Below are positions 52,452 through 63,070 of a DNA stretch of 64,000 nucleotides, one piece after another. How positions within the stretch are numbered: position 1 is the stretch's first letter; the number at the start of each line of letters is the position of its first letter. The DNA comes from Alphaproteobacteria bacterium GWF2_58_20. GTDB taxonomy: Bacteria; Pseudomonadota; Alphaproteobacteria; UBA1247. Both the position numbers and the translations under genes were made by a program. Location of the stretch: assembly GCA_001768735.1 (NCBI GenBank), contig MEMB01000002.1:620696-684695 (forward strand). Direction: 5' to 3'. Under the pieces are notes generated by a model. It was given only the letters and a program-made list of their open reading frames with translations, ran no database searches and had not been told where the DNA came from.

Positions 52452-52709
52452 ATGAATATCTCAAAACATGAACAGCGAACGCTGCACGTGCTGGCGCAGG
52501 GCGGGCATGTCCGCTTCTGGAAAGATGAACGCGGCAAGATCATCGACATCCATTGCATTACCCGCGAAGGATGGACGCTGGCCGACTGTTCGCTCCCCGT
52601 TTTCCGTAAACTGCGCAAGCGGCGTTTCATCGCCTCGCAGAATGGCGGACACTACCGCATCACGCGGGACGGACTTTTTGCCGTACGGGCGCAACCTGAT
52701 AACCGTTAA
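52452..52709 (+). CDS. yjhX: YjhX family protein
   Basis: MNISKHEQRTLHVLAQGGHVRFWKDERGKIIDIHCITREGWTLADCSLPVFRKLRKRRFI...RAQPDNR closely matches the YjhX/UPF0386 pattern. Confidence 0.88.
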   Translation: MNISKHEQRTLHVLAQGGHVRFWKDERGKIIDIHCITREGWTLADCSLPVFRKLRKRRFIASQNGGHYRITRDGLFAVRAQPDNR

Positions 52710-52862
52710 AGGAAACCGGCACGGGAGAATGCGCGCATACACATTCTCCCGTGCCCTATCCCTCCGTAAAAGCACACATGGATATTTTTGGATTTTTCAC
52801 TTCCGGGACTCATGCAAAAGGCGTATAAATATAGATAACGTGAACACAAAGGAGTGATGACG

Positions 52863-53399
52863 ATGTCCCATGACGGTTCATTAATCCCACCGACATCCAA
52901 GCATCCAGCATCGAAATCCGGCCTCTGGATTCCTCCCTGCAACAAAAATTTCAACACATCGTTACATCAGGCCATTCTGGACGGCGATTCCCATGCCGTT
53001 GCAGATTGCATGACCAGGCATCCTGATCATGCCCTTGCCGCAAACCGGCAAGGCGACACGCCACTTCACCTGGCCCTGAAAAACCAAAAAGAAGAAATCG
53101 CCCTGATGCTTCTGGCGGTTTGTCCCAAAGCCGCAGGCAGGCAAAATCTGGAAGGCGTCACCCCACTGCACCTGGCCGCGGAAAACGGTGACCTGAAAAC
53201 AACCCGGATCCTGCTGGCCTATGCACCTGAAACAAGCATTGCCCGCAACCAGCAGGGGCAAACCCCCATGGACAAGGCCGGCATCAATCTTGATATTCTG
53301 CAGGCCATCCTGTTGGCCTATACGCGCCTGGCGCAAAAACCCGGCCCCAGACCCCACCACCACGTCCCCCCTGAACTCATCCTGATCCCGGGCAGGTAA
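52863..53399 (+). CDS. ankyrin-repeat protein
   Basis: NRQGDTPLHLALKNQKEEIALMLL, NLEGVTPLHLAAENGDLKTTRILL; SD AAAGGAG. Confidence 0.87.
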   Translation: MSHDGSLIPPTSKHPASKSGLWIPPCNKNFNTSLHQAILDGDSHAVADCMTRHPDHALAANRQGDTPLHLALKNQKEEIALMLLAVCPKAAGRQNLEGVTPLHLAAENGDLKTTRILLAYAPETSIARNQQGQTPMDKAGINLDILQAILLAYTRLAQKPGPRPHHHVPPELILIPGR

Positions 53400-53416
53400 C
53401 GGCTAAAAACATCCCA

Positions 53417-53456
53417 TAAAAAAGGCGGATACCTTACGGCATCCGCCTTTTCTTTT
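53417..53456. terminator. terminator between convergent ankyrin gene and rimO
   Basis: AAAAAAGGCGGATaccttacggcATCCGCCTTTTCTTTTT. Confidence 0.82.
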
Positions 53457-53471
53457 TACGCACAAGGGCAA

Positions 53472-54809
53472 TCAGGCCAACTTGGCGACGAGATCGTAAT
53501 CATCCGCCTCGGTAATGAGGGCGTTCACAAGATCCCCCGATGCCAGCTTCTTGCGCGTCTTGAGCAGAACCACGCCATCAATCTCCGGTGCATCCCCCTT
53601 TGTCCGGGCGACATAACCGCCTTCGCATTTCCCGTCCACAATGACCGGCAAGGTTTTCCCGACCTTGGCGGCAAGAATCTCCGCACTGATCTCCTGTTGC
53701 ACCTGCATGAAGCGGTGCCAGCGTTCCTCGATCACTTCTTGCGGCACCTTGTCCGGAAGCGCCGTGGAGGCCACACCTTCCACATCCTCATATTTGAAGC
53801 AACCCACCCGGTCGAGCCGGGCTTCCCTGAGCCAATCGAGCAGCATCTGGAAATCTTCTTCGGTCTCTCCGGGGAACCCCACGATGAAGCTCGAACGCAA
53901 CGTAATGTCCGGGCAAATCTTCCGCCACGCCCTGATGCGCTCCAGTAATTTTTCCGTATCGCCCGGCCGTTTCATGGCCTTGAGGACACGGGGGCTGGCA
54001 TGCTGGAAGGGAATATCGAGATAGGGCAGAATTTTTCCCGCAGCCATCAGCGGGATGACCTCATCCACATTCGGGTACGGATAGACATAATGCAGCCGCA
54101 CCCACACGCCAAGCTCGGCAAGGCCTTCAGACAGCCCCAGCATGCTGGCCGGATATTCCCGGCCCCGCCATGTACCCTTTGCATGGCGGATATCAAGGCC
54201 ATAAGCGGCCACGTCCTGCGCCACCACCAGCAGTTCCCTCACGCCCGCCGACACCAGTTTTTCCGCTTCGCGCAACACCTCGCCCACGGGGCGGCTGACC
54301 AGCGGCCCGCGCAATTTCGGAATGATGCAGTAACTGCACGAATTATGGCAACCTTCCGCAATTTTGAGATAGGCATAATGGCGCGGCGTAAGCTTGATGC
54401 CGCCCGGCGGCAGAAGCTCCCCACGCGGGGAATGGGGCGGCTTCACCGCAGCATGCACGGCATCGACCACCGCTTCATACTGGTGCGCCCCCGTTACCGC
54501 GAGAATATCGGGATGGCGCTTGCGAATGCCTTCCGCATCGGCCGAGCCAAGACAGCCGGTCACAATCACCCGGCCATTGCCTTCCATGGCCTCGGCTATC
54601 GCCTCAAAAGATTCTTCCCGCGCACTGTCCAAAAAACCGCAGGTGTTCACAATCACCACATCAGCATCCGCATAACTGCCGGAAAAGGCATAGCCTTCCG
54701 ACCGCAGGCAGGACAGGATGCGCTCGGAATCCACCAGCGCCTTGGGACAGCCAAGGCTGACTATGCCAACACAAGGAACCTTTTCCGCTTCCATTGCTTT
54801 TTTTACCAT
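53472..54809 (-). CDS. rimO: ribosomal protein uS12 methylthiotransferase RimO
   Basis: [44 protein letters not shown]. Confidence 0.96.
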   Translation of the reverse strand: MVKKAMEAEKVPCVGIVSLGCPKALVDSERILSCLRSEGYAFSGSYADADVVIVNTCGFLDSAREESFEAIAEAMEGNGRVIVTGCLGSADAEGIRKRHPDILAVTGAHQYEAVVDAVHAAVKPPHSPRGELLPPGGIKLTPRHYAYLKIAEGCHNSCSYCIIPKLRGPLVSRPVGEVLREAEKLVSAGVRELLVVAQDVAAYGLDIRHAKGTWRGREYPASMLGLSEGLAELGVWVRLHYVYPYPNVDEVIPLMAAGKILPYLDIPFQHASPRVLKAMKRPGDTEKLLERIRAWRKICPDITLRSSFIVGFPGETEEDFQMLLDWLREARLDRVGCFKYEDVEGVASTALPDKVPQEVIEERWHRFMQVQQEISAEILAAKVGKTLPVIVDGKCEGGYVARTKGDAPEIDGVVLLKTRKKLASGDLVNALITEADDYDLVAKLA

Positions 54810-54954
54810 TTCCGCCTCACGCCAACAGGAAAACCGCGGCCTTATAACACAGCCCCCTTTCGCTGCCCATAGATAATCTTGCCAATAGGCATTTGGGTTG
54901 CCATGGCGCAGACATGCATGTATAAATCCCACAGTTTCTCAACAAGGACTTCGC

Positions 54955-55608
54955 ATGAGCAATCCCTTTGCCAGAGCCCGCATGAACATGGTGGATGCGC
55001 AGATCAGGGCCCTTCCCCTTGAGGCAGAAGGCATCCCTGCGGCCTTTGCCAGCCTGCCTCGGGAAGATTTTGTCTCGGCAGAGTTCAAGGGGATCGCCTA
55101 TTGTGACGATGCCGTTCCCGTGAATGAAACGCGCTTCCTGATTGCGCCGCATCTTCTGGCCCGCATGGCAGATGCCGCCCGTATCTCCCACACCTCAACC
55201 CTTCTCGATATTGGCGCGGCCTCTGGCTATTCCACTGCCCTGCTCGCCCGCCTTGGCGGATGCGTCATTGGCCTGGAGGAAGACCCTGCCCTGGTCCGGA
55301 GCGCCAGCCAGGCCCTGGCCCGTCTTGACATTGACAATGCCGCCGTCCTTCCCGGACACCTGGATGCCGGATATCCGGCAGAGGCCCCCTTTGATGCCAT
55401 CCTTGTTACAGGCGGAGAAATCACCCATGCGCCAGAAGGGCTGCTTGAGCAGCTTGCTCCGGGCGGGCATCTCGTGTACATTTTTCAGGGACAGCTGGTT
55501 ACCATGACCAAAACCGGGGACAGTTTTACGCAAGCTTCCCTTGGCAAGGCCACGGCCCCTGCTTTCCCCCCTTCAGAAGACCACAACAAACCGGAGACCA
55601 CTCCATGA
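54955..55608 (+). CDS. pcm: protein-L-isoaspartate O-methyltransferase-like protein
   Basis: ARMNMVDAQIRA; LLDIGAASGYSTALLARLGG; upstream of tolC. Confidence 0.85.
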   Translation: MSNPFARARMNMVDAQIRALPLEAEGIPAAFASLPREDFVSAEFKGIAYCDDAVPVNETRFLIAPHLLARMADAARISHTSTLLDIGAASGYSTALLARLGGCVIGLEEDPALVRSASQALARLDIDNAAVLPGHLDAGYPAEAPFDAILVTGGEITHAPEGLLEQLAPGGHLVYIFQGQLVTMTKTGDSFTQASLGKATAPAFPPSEDHNKPETTP

Positions 55609-56957
55609 AGCGTTTTCTTGCATCCGCCAGCCTCGCCATCCTCATGGCTTCCCAAGCCCAGGCAAGCTCTTTTGAGGATGCCCTGGCCAGCGCATGGCAA
55701 ACCAATCCGCAGATGGAATCTGCACGCGCAGCCCTTCGCGGCACAGCAGAAAGCCTTCCTCAGGCCATCTCCGGATGGCTGCCCAGCCTTGATTTTTCCG
55801 CATCCGCCGGTGTTTCCCGTTCGGATTCCCATCCCGGCGCGCGTGACAGCAGTGAATCCCGCAGCATTGGCCTGACCCTTAGCCAGCCCATCTACAACGG
55901 TGGCGGCACCATGTCGGCCATCCGCTCTGCCAAGGAAACCATCCGTTCCGGCATCGCCACCTTTTCAGATTCCGAACAAACCTTCCTGCTGTCCGCCATC
56001 ACCGCCTACGTTGACGCCATCCGTTCGGCGGCCATCCTCAAGGCCACAGCCAACAACGAGGAAGTCCTGAAGCGCCAGCTTGAAGCCACCACAGACCGTT
56101 TCGATGTCGGTGAACTGACCCGTACGGATGTCAGCCAGGCCAAGGCCAGCTTTGCCAGCGTAACAGCTTCCCGCATCAAGGCCGAAGGCGACCTCAACTC
56201 CGCCATCGCCACCTATGAAAGCATCTTGGGCAGCAAACCAAACTGCCTGCCCATTGCTGATGGCAGCGACATTCCCCTTCCTCCCTTGCCCATGGGCATG
56301 CCTGTCTCGCTTGAATCCACCATTGAGGAAGCCCTCATGGCCAACCCGGCCATGATCACAAGCTCGGCCAGCCTCGCCATTGCCGAGGAAGCGGCAAACG
56401 CCATCAAGGCAGCCATGCGTCCTTCCTTGGCCCTTTCGGCAAACCTCGGCAAAGCGTGGAGCCCATCTTCGGCAACCACCAAGGATACGGAAACAGCTTC
56501 CGTGACAGCACGTTTTTCCGTTCCGATCTATGCGGGTGGCTATGACGATTCACGCTTGCGCCAAGCCAAGCAATCCATCCAGCAGAGCAGCATGGCCCTT
56601 GAAAACACAAAACGCACCATCCGCCAGAGCGCCATTTCCACTTGGGAAAGCTGGACCAGTACCCATGCCGCCATTGAAGCCTACAAGGCGGCCGTCACGG
56701 CATCGGATCTGGCGCTTGAAGGCGTCCGCTCGGAAAACGAGGTGGGTACCCGCACCATTCTTGACATCCTGAACGCCGAACAGGATTCGCTTGACGCCCA
56801 CGTCAACCTCATCAATGCCCGTCGGGACGAGCTGATCTCCGCCTACGGGCTGCTTGCTGTTGTGGGCCGCCTGACGGCACGCGACCTCGCTCTTGACGTT
56901 CCCTACTTCAACGCCCCCGAAGAAGCCCAGAAGGTTTCTTCACACTGGGGGTGGTAA
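55605..56957 (+). CDS. tolC: TolC-family outer membrane efflux protein
   Basis: SFEDALASAWQTNPQMESARAALRG; EVGTRTILDILNAEQDSLDAHVNLINAR. Confidence 0.92.
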   Translation: MKRFLASASLAILMASQAQASSFEDALASAWQTNPQMESARAALRGTAESLPQAISGWLPSLDFSASAGVSRSDSHPGARDSSESRSIGLTLSQPIYNGGGTMSAIRSAKETIRSGIATFSDSEQTFLLSAITAYVDAIRSAAILKATANNEEVLKRQLEATTDRFDVGELTRTDVSQAKASFASVTASRIKAEGDLNSAIATYESILGSKPNCLPIADGSDIPLPPLPMGMPVSLESTIEEALMANPAMITSSASLAIAEEAANAIKAAMRPSLALSANLGKAWSPSSATTKDTETASVTARFSVPIYAGGYDDSRLRQAKQSIQQSSMALENTKRTIRQSAISTWESWTSTHAAIEAYKAAVTASDLALEGVRSENEVGTRTILDILNAEQDSLDAHVNLINARRDELISAYGLLAVVGRLTARDLALDVPYFNAPEEAQKVSSHWGW

Positions 56958-57021
56958 CCCCCTCCCCGGTTTTTTGTGAAAAACACTTGTCGATGATGGA
57001 TTTCAAAGATAATCTTGCACC

Positions 57022-57978
57022 ATGAGCAGTCCGGACAACACATCCAGCGAACCTTCCATCGAAGAAATCCTTGATTCGATCCGCAAGATCATTTCCGAGG
57101 ATGGGGAAGGCATGCCCGTTTCTCCCTCCCTGGGAACCCAGGAAATACCTGAACCCCCAAGAGATGCGGAGGAAACGCCTCCTATGGGGGAAACAGTTGA
57201 GGAACCCCGGATGGAAGCGGAAGAGCAAGCGCCAGGAATGCAGGCTAATGAACTCTCCGCGACTCCGGAGGATGAACCTCTTGAGCTGAATGAGGCCATT
57301 CCCCTTGAACCTGCTGAACCGGAAACACAGGAACCGGAAAAACGCGAACCTGCAACGCAGGAACCTTTGACGCCTGACGACAACGAAGACATTCTCGACC
57401 TGACGGATACCGTCCAGGAAGCAAAGGATATTCTGGATTTGTCGACAGAAAGCGCCCTTCCTGAAGAACCCATGCAGACAGATGCGCCCGAAAACATTCT
57501 TTCGGTGGAAGATGCCGGGATGGAACCCGTGCCGGAAATTTCCCCTGAAATTGCCAGCATCCTTCAGGAACCTGCCGAAAAACCGGAACAACTTTCCACA
57601 GCCCCGACAACGGAAGACATTCCGGTTGAAGCCGTGGAGACAAAAATTCCCCAAGATGAGCCGGAAACCGCTGAGGTTTCCATTCCCGATCAACCGCAAG
57701 TCCCATTGGAGGTCGCCATGCCCGATGCGACATCGCAAACCCTGATTTCCGAAACCGCAGAAGCCGAAGCCATCGACGCCCTGTCGAAGCTTATCCCGGC
57801 TACGCCTCCGGAAACCGAAGGCGGCGATGTCCCGGGCGGTCATGTAACCGTGGACCAGATGGTCCGGGAAATGATCCGTCCCATGCTGAGGGAATGGCTG
57901 GACGCCAACCTGCCGCAGATGGTGGAAAAGATCGTATCCCGCGAGATCGAAAAGCTTTCCCGCAAAGCCGGGCTCTAA
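57022..57978 (+). CDS. popZ: polar organizing protein PopZ (DUF2497)
   Basis: SSEPSIEEILDSIRKIISED N-terminus, Pro/Glu-rich linker, VDQMVREMIRPMLREWLDANLPQMVEKIVSREIEKLSRKA C-terminus. Confidence 0.92.
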   Translation: MSSPDNTSSEPSIEEILDSIRKIISEDGEGMPVSPSLGTQEIPEPPRDAEETPPMGETVEEPRMEAEEQAPGMQANELSATPEDEPLELNEAIPLEPAEPETQEPEKREPATQEPLTPDDNEDILDLTDTVQEAKDILDLSTESALPEEPMQTDAPENILSVEDAGMEPVPEISPEIASILQEPAEKPEQLSTAPTTEDIPVEAVETKIPQDEPETAEVSIPDQPQVPLEVAMPDATSQTLISETAEAEAIDALSKLIPATPPETEGGDVPGGHVTVDQMVREMIRPMLREWLDANLPQMVEKIVSREIEKLSRKAGL

Positions 57979-58023
57979 TTCCCCGGCCGGCCTGCCACCT
58001 TTTAGAAAAACAGGAGTTCAGCC

Positions 58024-60669
58024 ATGCTGGACAAGACCCTTGAACCGGCTTCCATGGAAGCCAAGCACTACGATATATGGGAAAAATCAGGCGCTTTCGC
58101 CTGCAACCCCGCCTCCCCGAAACCGCCCTTCTGCGTGATGATGCCGCCGCCGAATGTCACCGGCACCCTGCATATCGGCCATGCGCTTGACAACTCGTTG
58201 CAGGACATCCTCACCCGCTACATGCGCATGCGCGGGCATGATGCCCTCTGGCAACCCGGCACAGACCATGCGGGCATCGCCACGCAAATGGTTGTCGAGC
58301 GCCAGCTCGCCAAGGAAGGCATTGACCGCAGAGACATGGGACGCGAAGCCTTCATTGAACGCGTTTGGAAATGGAAGGCGGAATCCGGCGGCACCATCAT
58401 CCGGCAGCTGCGCCGCATCGGCGCCACCGCCGACTGGGACCGCGAACGATTCACCATGGATGAAGGCCTGTCCAAGGCTGTCCGCAAAGTATTCGTCCGC
58501 CTGCACAAGGAAGGCCTCATCTACAAGGACAAGCGCCTTGTGAACTGGGACCCGAAGCTGCACACCGCCATTTCCGACCTTGAAGTGGTGCAGAAAGAAA
58601 CCAAGGGGCACATGTGGCACCTGCGCTACCCGATTGACGGCCAGGAAGGCCGTTTCATCGAGGTCGCAACCACACGCCCCGAAACCATGCTGGGCGACAC
58701 GGCCATCGCCGTCCACCCGGAAGATCCCCGCTATGCCGACATCATCGGCAAACACGCCATCCTGCCGCTGGTCGGGCGCAAGATCATCATTGTGGGCGAC
58801 CTGCACGCCGACCCGGAAACCGGCACCGGCGCGGTCAAGATCACTCCCGCGCATGATTTCAACGATTTTGAGGTGGCGCAACGCCACGACCTGCCAAAGA
58901 TCAACATCCTCGATGCCGATGCCCGCCTCAATGACGAGGTGCCGGAAGCCTATCGCGGCCTTGATTGCCCAACCGCCCGCACAAAGATCCTTGAAGACCT
59001 CGAGGCCGGCGGTTATCTCGTCAAGGTCGAGGACCACATCCTGCAAATGCCTTATGGCGATCGTTCGGACGTGATCATCGAACCGTGGCTGACCGACCAA
59101 TGGTATGTGAACACCAAGGTTCTGGCCGAACCTGCCATTGCGGCCGTCGAACGCGGCGAAACCGTATTCGTTCCGCGCAGTTGGGAGAACACCTATTTCA
59201 ACTGGATGAGGGGCATCCAGCCGTGGTGCATCAGCCGCCAGCTCTGGTGGGGGCACTCCATTCCCGCATGGTACGGCCCGGATGGCACGCCTTTTGTGGA
59301 AATGACCGAGGAAGAAGCCATCATCGCCGCCGAAAAGCACTATGGCGAAAAGGTTCTCCTCACCCCGGACCCCGATGTTCTCGACACATGGTTTTCCTCC
59401 GCCCTGTGGCCGTTTTCCACCCTCGGCTGGCCGGATGACACCGAGGCACTCAAGAAGTATTATCCCACCGATGTTCTGGTCACCGGCTACGATATCATCT
59501 TCTTCTGGGTCGCCCGCATGATGATGATGGGCATGCACTTCATGGGTGAAGTGCCATTCAAGAAGGTGTGCATCCACGCCCTGATCCGTGATGAAAAGGG
59601 CCAGAAGATGAGCAAGTCGAAGGGCAACACGATTGACCCGCTCGGCCTCATCGACAAGTTCGGCGCGGATGCCGTGCGCTTCACCATGGCGGCACTGACT
59701 GCACAGGGCCGTGACATCAAGATGTCGGAAGGCCGCGTGGAAGGCTACCGAAACTTTATCACCAAGCTGTGGAACTCGGCCCGTTACTGCGAGATGAACG
59801 GATGCCTGCCCGTGTCCGGATTCAATCCCGCTTCGGCGCAGCTCACTGTCAACCAGTGGATCCGCAGCGCCGTGGCCCGGTGCGAGATGCAGGTGCGCGA
59901 AGCCCTTGAAGCTTATCGCTTCAATGATGCCACGCTGGGCCTTTACCAGTTTGTCTGGGGCACCTTCTGCGACTGGTACCTGGAGTTCACCAAGCCCATC
60001 CTGACCGGCTCGGATGAAGCCGCCAAGGCGGAAACCAAGGCCATGACGGCCTGGGTGCTGGAGCAGGTGCTGCACATGCTGCATCCTTTCACGCCTTTCG
60101 TGACCGAGGAGATTTACGAACAACTCTTCGCCCATGGGGAAAAACGCCTGATCTCCGGAGAATGGCCACGTCTTGCCGAAGACTTCATCGACAAGGATGC
60201 CGAAGACGAAATGGGCTGGGTTGTCGGCCTCATCTCGGAAATCCGCAGCCTTCGTTCCTTCATGAACGTTCCGGCGGCCGCACAGATTCCGGCCATGCTC
60301 AAGGATGCTGGCACGGAAGGCGCTGCGCGTCTTGAAACCCACAAGGACCTTGTACTGCGCATGGCCCGCCTGGAAAGCCTTGCCATCACCCTGGAAAACG
60401 CCCCAAAGGGCGCGGCGCAGGGCATGATGGGCACCAGCCTCATCATCCTGCCGCTTGCCGGCATCATCGACATGGACGCTGAAAAAGCCCGTCTTGCCAA
60501 GGAAGTGGAAAAGCAGGACGCCGAGATCCGCAAGATCGACGCCAAGCTTGGCAATCCACAATTTGTGGACAAGGCCCCGGAGGATGTGGTCATTGAGGTG
60601 CGTGAACGCAGGGCGGAAGCGGAGGCGGTTTGCACAAAGCTGCGCGCCGCTCTTGAGAGGATGGCATGA
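58024..60669 (+). CDS. valS: valyl-tRNA synthetase
   Basis: PPPNVTGTLHIGHALD, GQKMSKSKGNTIDP. Confidence 0.98.
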   Translation: MLDKTLEPASMEAKHYDIWEKSGAFACNPASPKPPFCVMMPPPNVTGTLHIGHALDNSLQDILTRYMRMRGHDALWQPGTDHAGIATQMVVERQLAKEGIDRRDMGREAFIERVWKWKAESGGTIIRQLRRIGATADWDRERFTMDEGLSKAVRKVFVRLHKEGLIYKDKRLVNWDPKLHTAISDLEVVQKETKGHMWHLRYPIDGQEGRFIEVATTRPETMLGDTAIAVHPEDPRYADIIGKHAILPLVGRKIIIVGDLHADPETGTGAVKITPAHDFNDFEVAQRHDLPKINILDADARLNDEVPEAYRGLDCPTARTKILEDLEAGGYLVKVEDHILQMPYGDRSDVIIEPWLTDQWYVNTKVLAEPAIAAVERGETVFVPRSWENTYFNWMRGIQPWCISRQLWWGHSIPAWYGPDGTPFVEMTEEEAIIAAEKHYGEKVLLTPDPDVLDTWFSSALWPFSTLGWPDDTEALKKYYPTDVLVTGYDIIFFWVARMMMMGMHFMGEVPFKKVCIHALIRDEKGQKMSKSKGNTIDPLGLIDKFGADAVRFTMAALTAQGRDIKMSEGRVEGYRNFITKLWNSARYCEMNGCLPVSGFNPASAQLTVNQWIRSAVARCEMQVREALEAYRFNDATLGLYQFVWGTFCDWYLEFTKPILTGSDEAAKAETKAMTAWVLEQVLHMLHPFTPFVTEEIYEQLFAHGEKRLISGEWPRLAEDFIDKDAEDEMGWVVGLISEIRSLRSFMNVPAAAQIPAMLKDAGTEGAARLETHKDLVLRMARLESLAITLENAPKGAAQGMMGTSLIILPLAGIIDMDAEKARLAKEVEKQDAEIRKIDAKLGNPQFVDKAPEDVVIEVRERRAEAEAVCTKLRAALERMA

Positions 60670-61208
60670 GCTATATTGAAGAAAATCTTGCCCAGGGGGA
60701 ACGGGTACTTTACATCGCCCGTTTTCCTTGGGTTTATACGGCCAATGCCATCGCTTTTTTCTTTTTTTGTGTAGCCTTGGCACTCGTTGCCCTGATTGCC
60801 ATCCCGGTCAAGAGCGATAGCGGTTTTGGGTTTGTTGTCATCAATTCATGGCGCGACATCACCCATATCCAATGGTATCTGAGTGCTGGCCTGTTTGCCT
60901 TTGGTTTCCTGCGCTTTGCCTACATGATGCTGGTGGAGCAGACCACGGAAATTGCCGTTACCTCCCTGCGCTTCATCTACAAGCGCGGCATCCTGTCGCG
61001 CGACATCAACAGCGTAAACATTGACCGTGTGGAAGGCTGCGACGTGAAACAGGGTTTTCTTGGTTTCCTCATGGGATACGGCATGGTGGAAGTGCGCGGC
61101 ACCGGAATTGGGGAAGTCCGCATCCCTCCGGTTTCGCGCCCCAAGGACCTCGCAAATTCCGTGCAGCAGGCGATTGGCATGCACGAACACGCGGGAGAGA
61201 AGGCCTGA
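60666..61208 (+). CDS. bacterial PH-domain (bPH_2-like) membrane protein
   Basis: EENLAQGERVLY, two TM helices, RFIYKRGILSRDINSVNIDRVEGCDVKQGFLGFLMGYGMVEVRGTG. Confidence 0.82.
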   Translation: MSYIEENLAQGERVLYIARFPWVYTANAIAFFFFCVALALVALIAIPVKSDSGFGFVVINSWRDITHIQWYLSAGLFAFGFLRFAYMMLVEQTTEIAVTSLRFIYKRGILSRDINSVNIDRVEGCDVKQGFLGFLMGYGMVEVRGTGIGEVRIPPVSRPKDLANSVQQAIGMHEHAGEKA

Positions 61209-61222
61209 CGGTAAACGGCGAG

Positions 61223-62095
61223 ATGGATGAGATTTTCATGAGCCTTGATATTGCCATTGTCAGCGACATCCATCATGGCCCTGACCGGGGAAGCAAAAAG
61301 GGATCGTCCGCGATTCCCCTCCTCGAAAGCTTCATCGCATTCACCAAGGAAACCAACCCTGACTGCATCATTGACCTTGGAGATCGCATTTCCGACACCG
61401 ATTACGAGACAGACCTTCGCCTGCTTGGCGAAATCGCTTCAACCTTGAGGAAACTGCCCGGAACGCCCCATTATCTTCTGGGAAACCATGATGTGGCGAA
61501 GCTTTCCGTTGCCGACAACGAGGCCGCTCTTCAATGTTCCCTGGCTTCTGCCAGCGAGGACAGAAACGGCTTTCACCTTGTCTTCTGGAATCCCTTCTCA
61601 AAACTCGATCTGGCAAAAGGCTTTTCCCTGCAGGAGGGGGATCTGGCGTGGCTGAAAGCCGACCTGGCAGCCACCTCCCTGCCTTCCGTCATTTTCACGC
61701 ATGTGCCCCTCGACAACGGCAGCATGAAGGGAAACTTCTATTTCGAGAAGAATTTTCCCCACCACGCCGCTTATCCGGAAGCGCAGGGCGAAGCCATCCG
61801 CGATATCATCGAGCGCAGCGGCAAGGTGGTGTTGTGCATCAACGGCCACGCGCACTGGAACGCCCATCACTGCATTGACGGCATCCATTATGTAACCATT
61901 CCATCGCTGACGGAACTCTTCACCACATGGCCGGAGCCGAATGCGGCCTATGCCCGCATGTCCTTGAGCGACCATATCGAAATCGAAGTGTTTGGCCGGG
62001 ATCCAGTTTTCTACCGGCTACCCATCAAGGCGCCCGGAACGCATTGGCTGAACACCAGCAAGGACTATGCGCCAGGAAACCTTTTCCCGGCATGA
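61223..62095 (+). CDS. metallophosphoesterase (calcineurin-like)
   Basis: IVSDIHHGP, IIDLGDRISD, YLLGNHDV, INGHAHWN. Confidence 0.88.
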   Translation: MDEIFMSLDIAIVSDIHHGPDRGSKKGSSAIPLLESFIAFTKETNPDCIIDLGDRISDTDYETDLRLLGEIASTLRKLPGTPHYLLGNHDVAKLSVADNEAALQCSLASASEDRNGFHLVFWNPFSKLDLAKGFSLQEGDLAWLKADLAATSLPSVIFTHVPLDNGSMKGNFYFEKNFPHHAAYPEAQGEAIRDIIERSGKVVLCINGHAHWNAHHCIDGIHYVTIPSLTELFTTWPEPNAAYARMSLSDHIEIEVFGRDPVFYRLPIKAPGTHWLNTSKDYAPGNLFPA

Positions 62096-62139
62096 GGCGT
62101 CCCGAAAGGCTCTCCGTCATCCCTTTTTCATAAGATGCA

Positions 62140-62901
62140 TCAAGGCTTCAGGTTGCCTGCGTGTTTCACGGGCGGGGCCACGGGCTGTTTTCTCCGCTCT
62201 TCCCATTCCGCCATGTTTTTCTCAAACACGGCCTTGATTTTCGCAAAACTCTCCGGGGACTTGCTGCGCTCCACCATATCCAGCGCCCTTTGCCCAAACT
62301 TCCGGATTTTTCCAAAATCCAGTTTTCCGCCGCCATGGCGCTCGAAGCTCGAAGCAATCAGGGGAGAAAGGTTGTACAGATAAACCAGCGGCACCATGAA
62401 CATGGCTTCGGGGTCCTTGCTCCGGCTGATGGAGGCAATATCGAGGATGGCGATCCTGCCATCTTGGCGGTGCGCCATGAAGTTGCTGCAAAAAAGGTCG
62501 GTATGCACCGCCTTGTGGCTACGATACAGCTTTGCGGCAAATTCGCCAAGCGCCTCGCCGGCAAGTGCCACATCCTCCGGCGTCATCGTCTTGCCGGCAT
62601 CCCCCTCCTCGCGCGACATCACGAGATAATCCGGATCCTTGCCGAAGCCCAAAGGTTTCGGTACCACAAATTTTTCCCCGTCCAGCTCCTGCAAATCCTG
62701 TAGCATCGCATATTCTTCCTCAACCGGAAGGCCGTGCGACTTGCATCCGGGCTTGATGAGCTTGACGACGCAGGATGGATTGTCTTTCGGGATGAACGCG
62801 AAACTGGCCGGCCCTTCACGCAGGACGGTGCCGCCAGGAAAATCCCCCTTTCCCGACTTTTTCCATTCAAGGAGCTGCTGGCACAGGGTTTCTGTATCCA
62901 T
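62140..62901 (-). CDS. protein kinase-like fold protein
   Basis: HTDLFCSNFMAHRQDGRIAILDIASIS catalytic-loop-like motif. Confidence 0.6.
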   Translation of the reverse strand: MDTETLCQQLLEWKKSGKGDFPGGTVLREGPASFAFIPKDNPSCVVKLIKPGCKSHGLPVEEEYAMLQDLQELDGEKFVVPKPLGFGKDPDYLVMSREEGDAGKTMTPEDVALAGEALGEFAAKLYRSHKAVHTDLFCSNFMAHRQDGRIAILDIASISRSKDPEAMFMVPLVYLYNLSPLIASSFERHGGGKLDFGKIRKFGQRALDMVERSKSPESFAKIKAVFEKNMAEWEERRKQPVAPPVKHAGNLKP

Positions 62902-63070
62902 AAGCCTTTTCTCCTTCCCGTTGCAGAAAGAATTTAGCACTTCCCAAGCCTCCCCCACAACCCTTGATACCATGCAGGGAACGCATGGCTGGATTGCAAA
63001 ACAAGCACTTCCTTTTCCACATCTCCCAACCTATGCTGCAACATCCAAAAACAAGGAACGGGATTTGGGC

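Noticed and set aside
58087-60783. 898-aa minus-strand ORF
   Set aside because: Fully antisense to valS, which has all class Ia synthetase motifs; long antisense frames are expected from codon bias in this genome.
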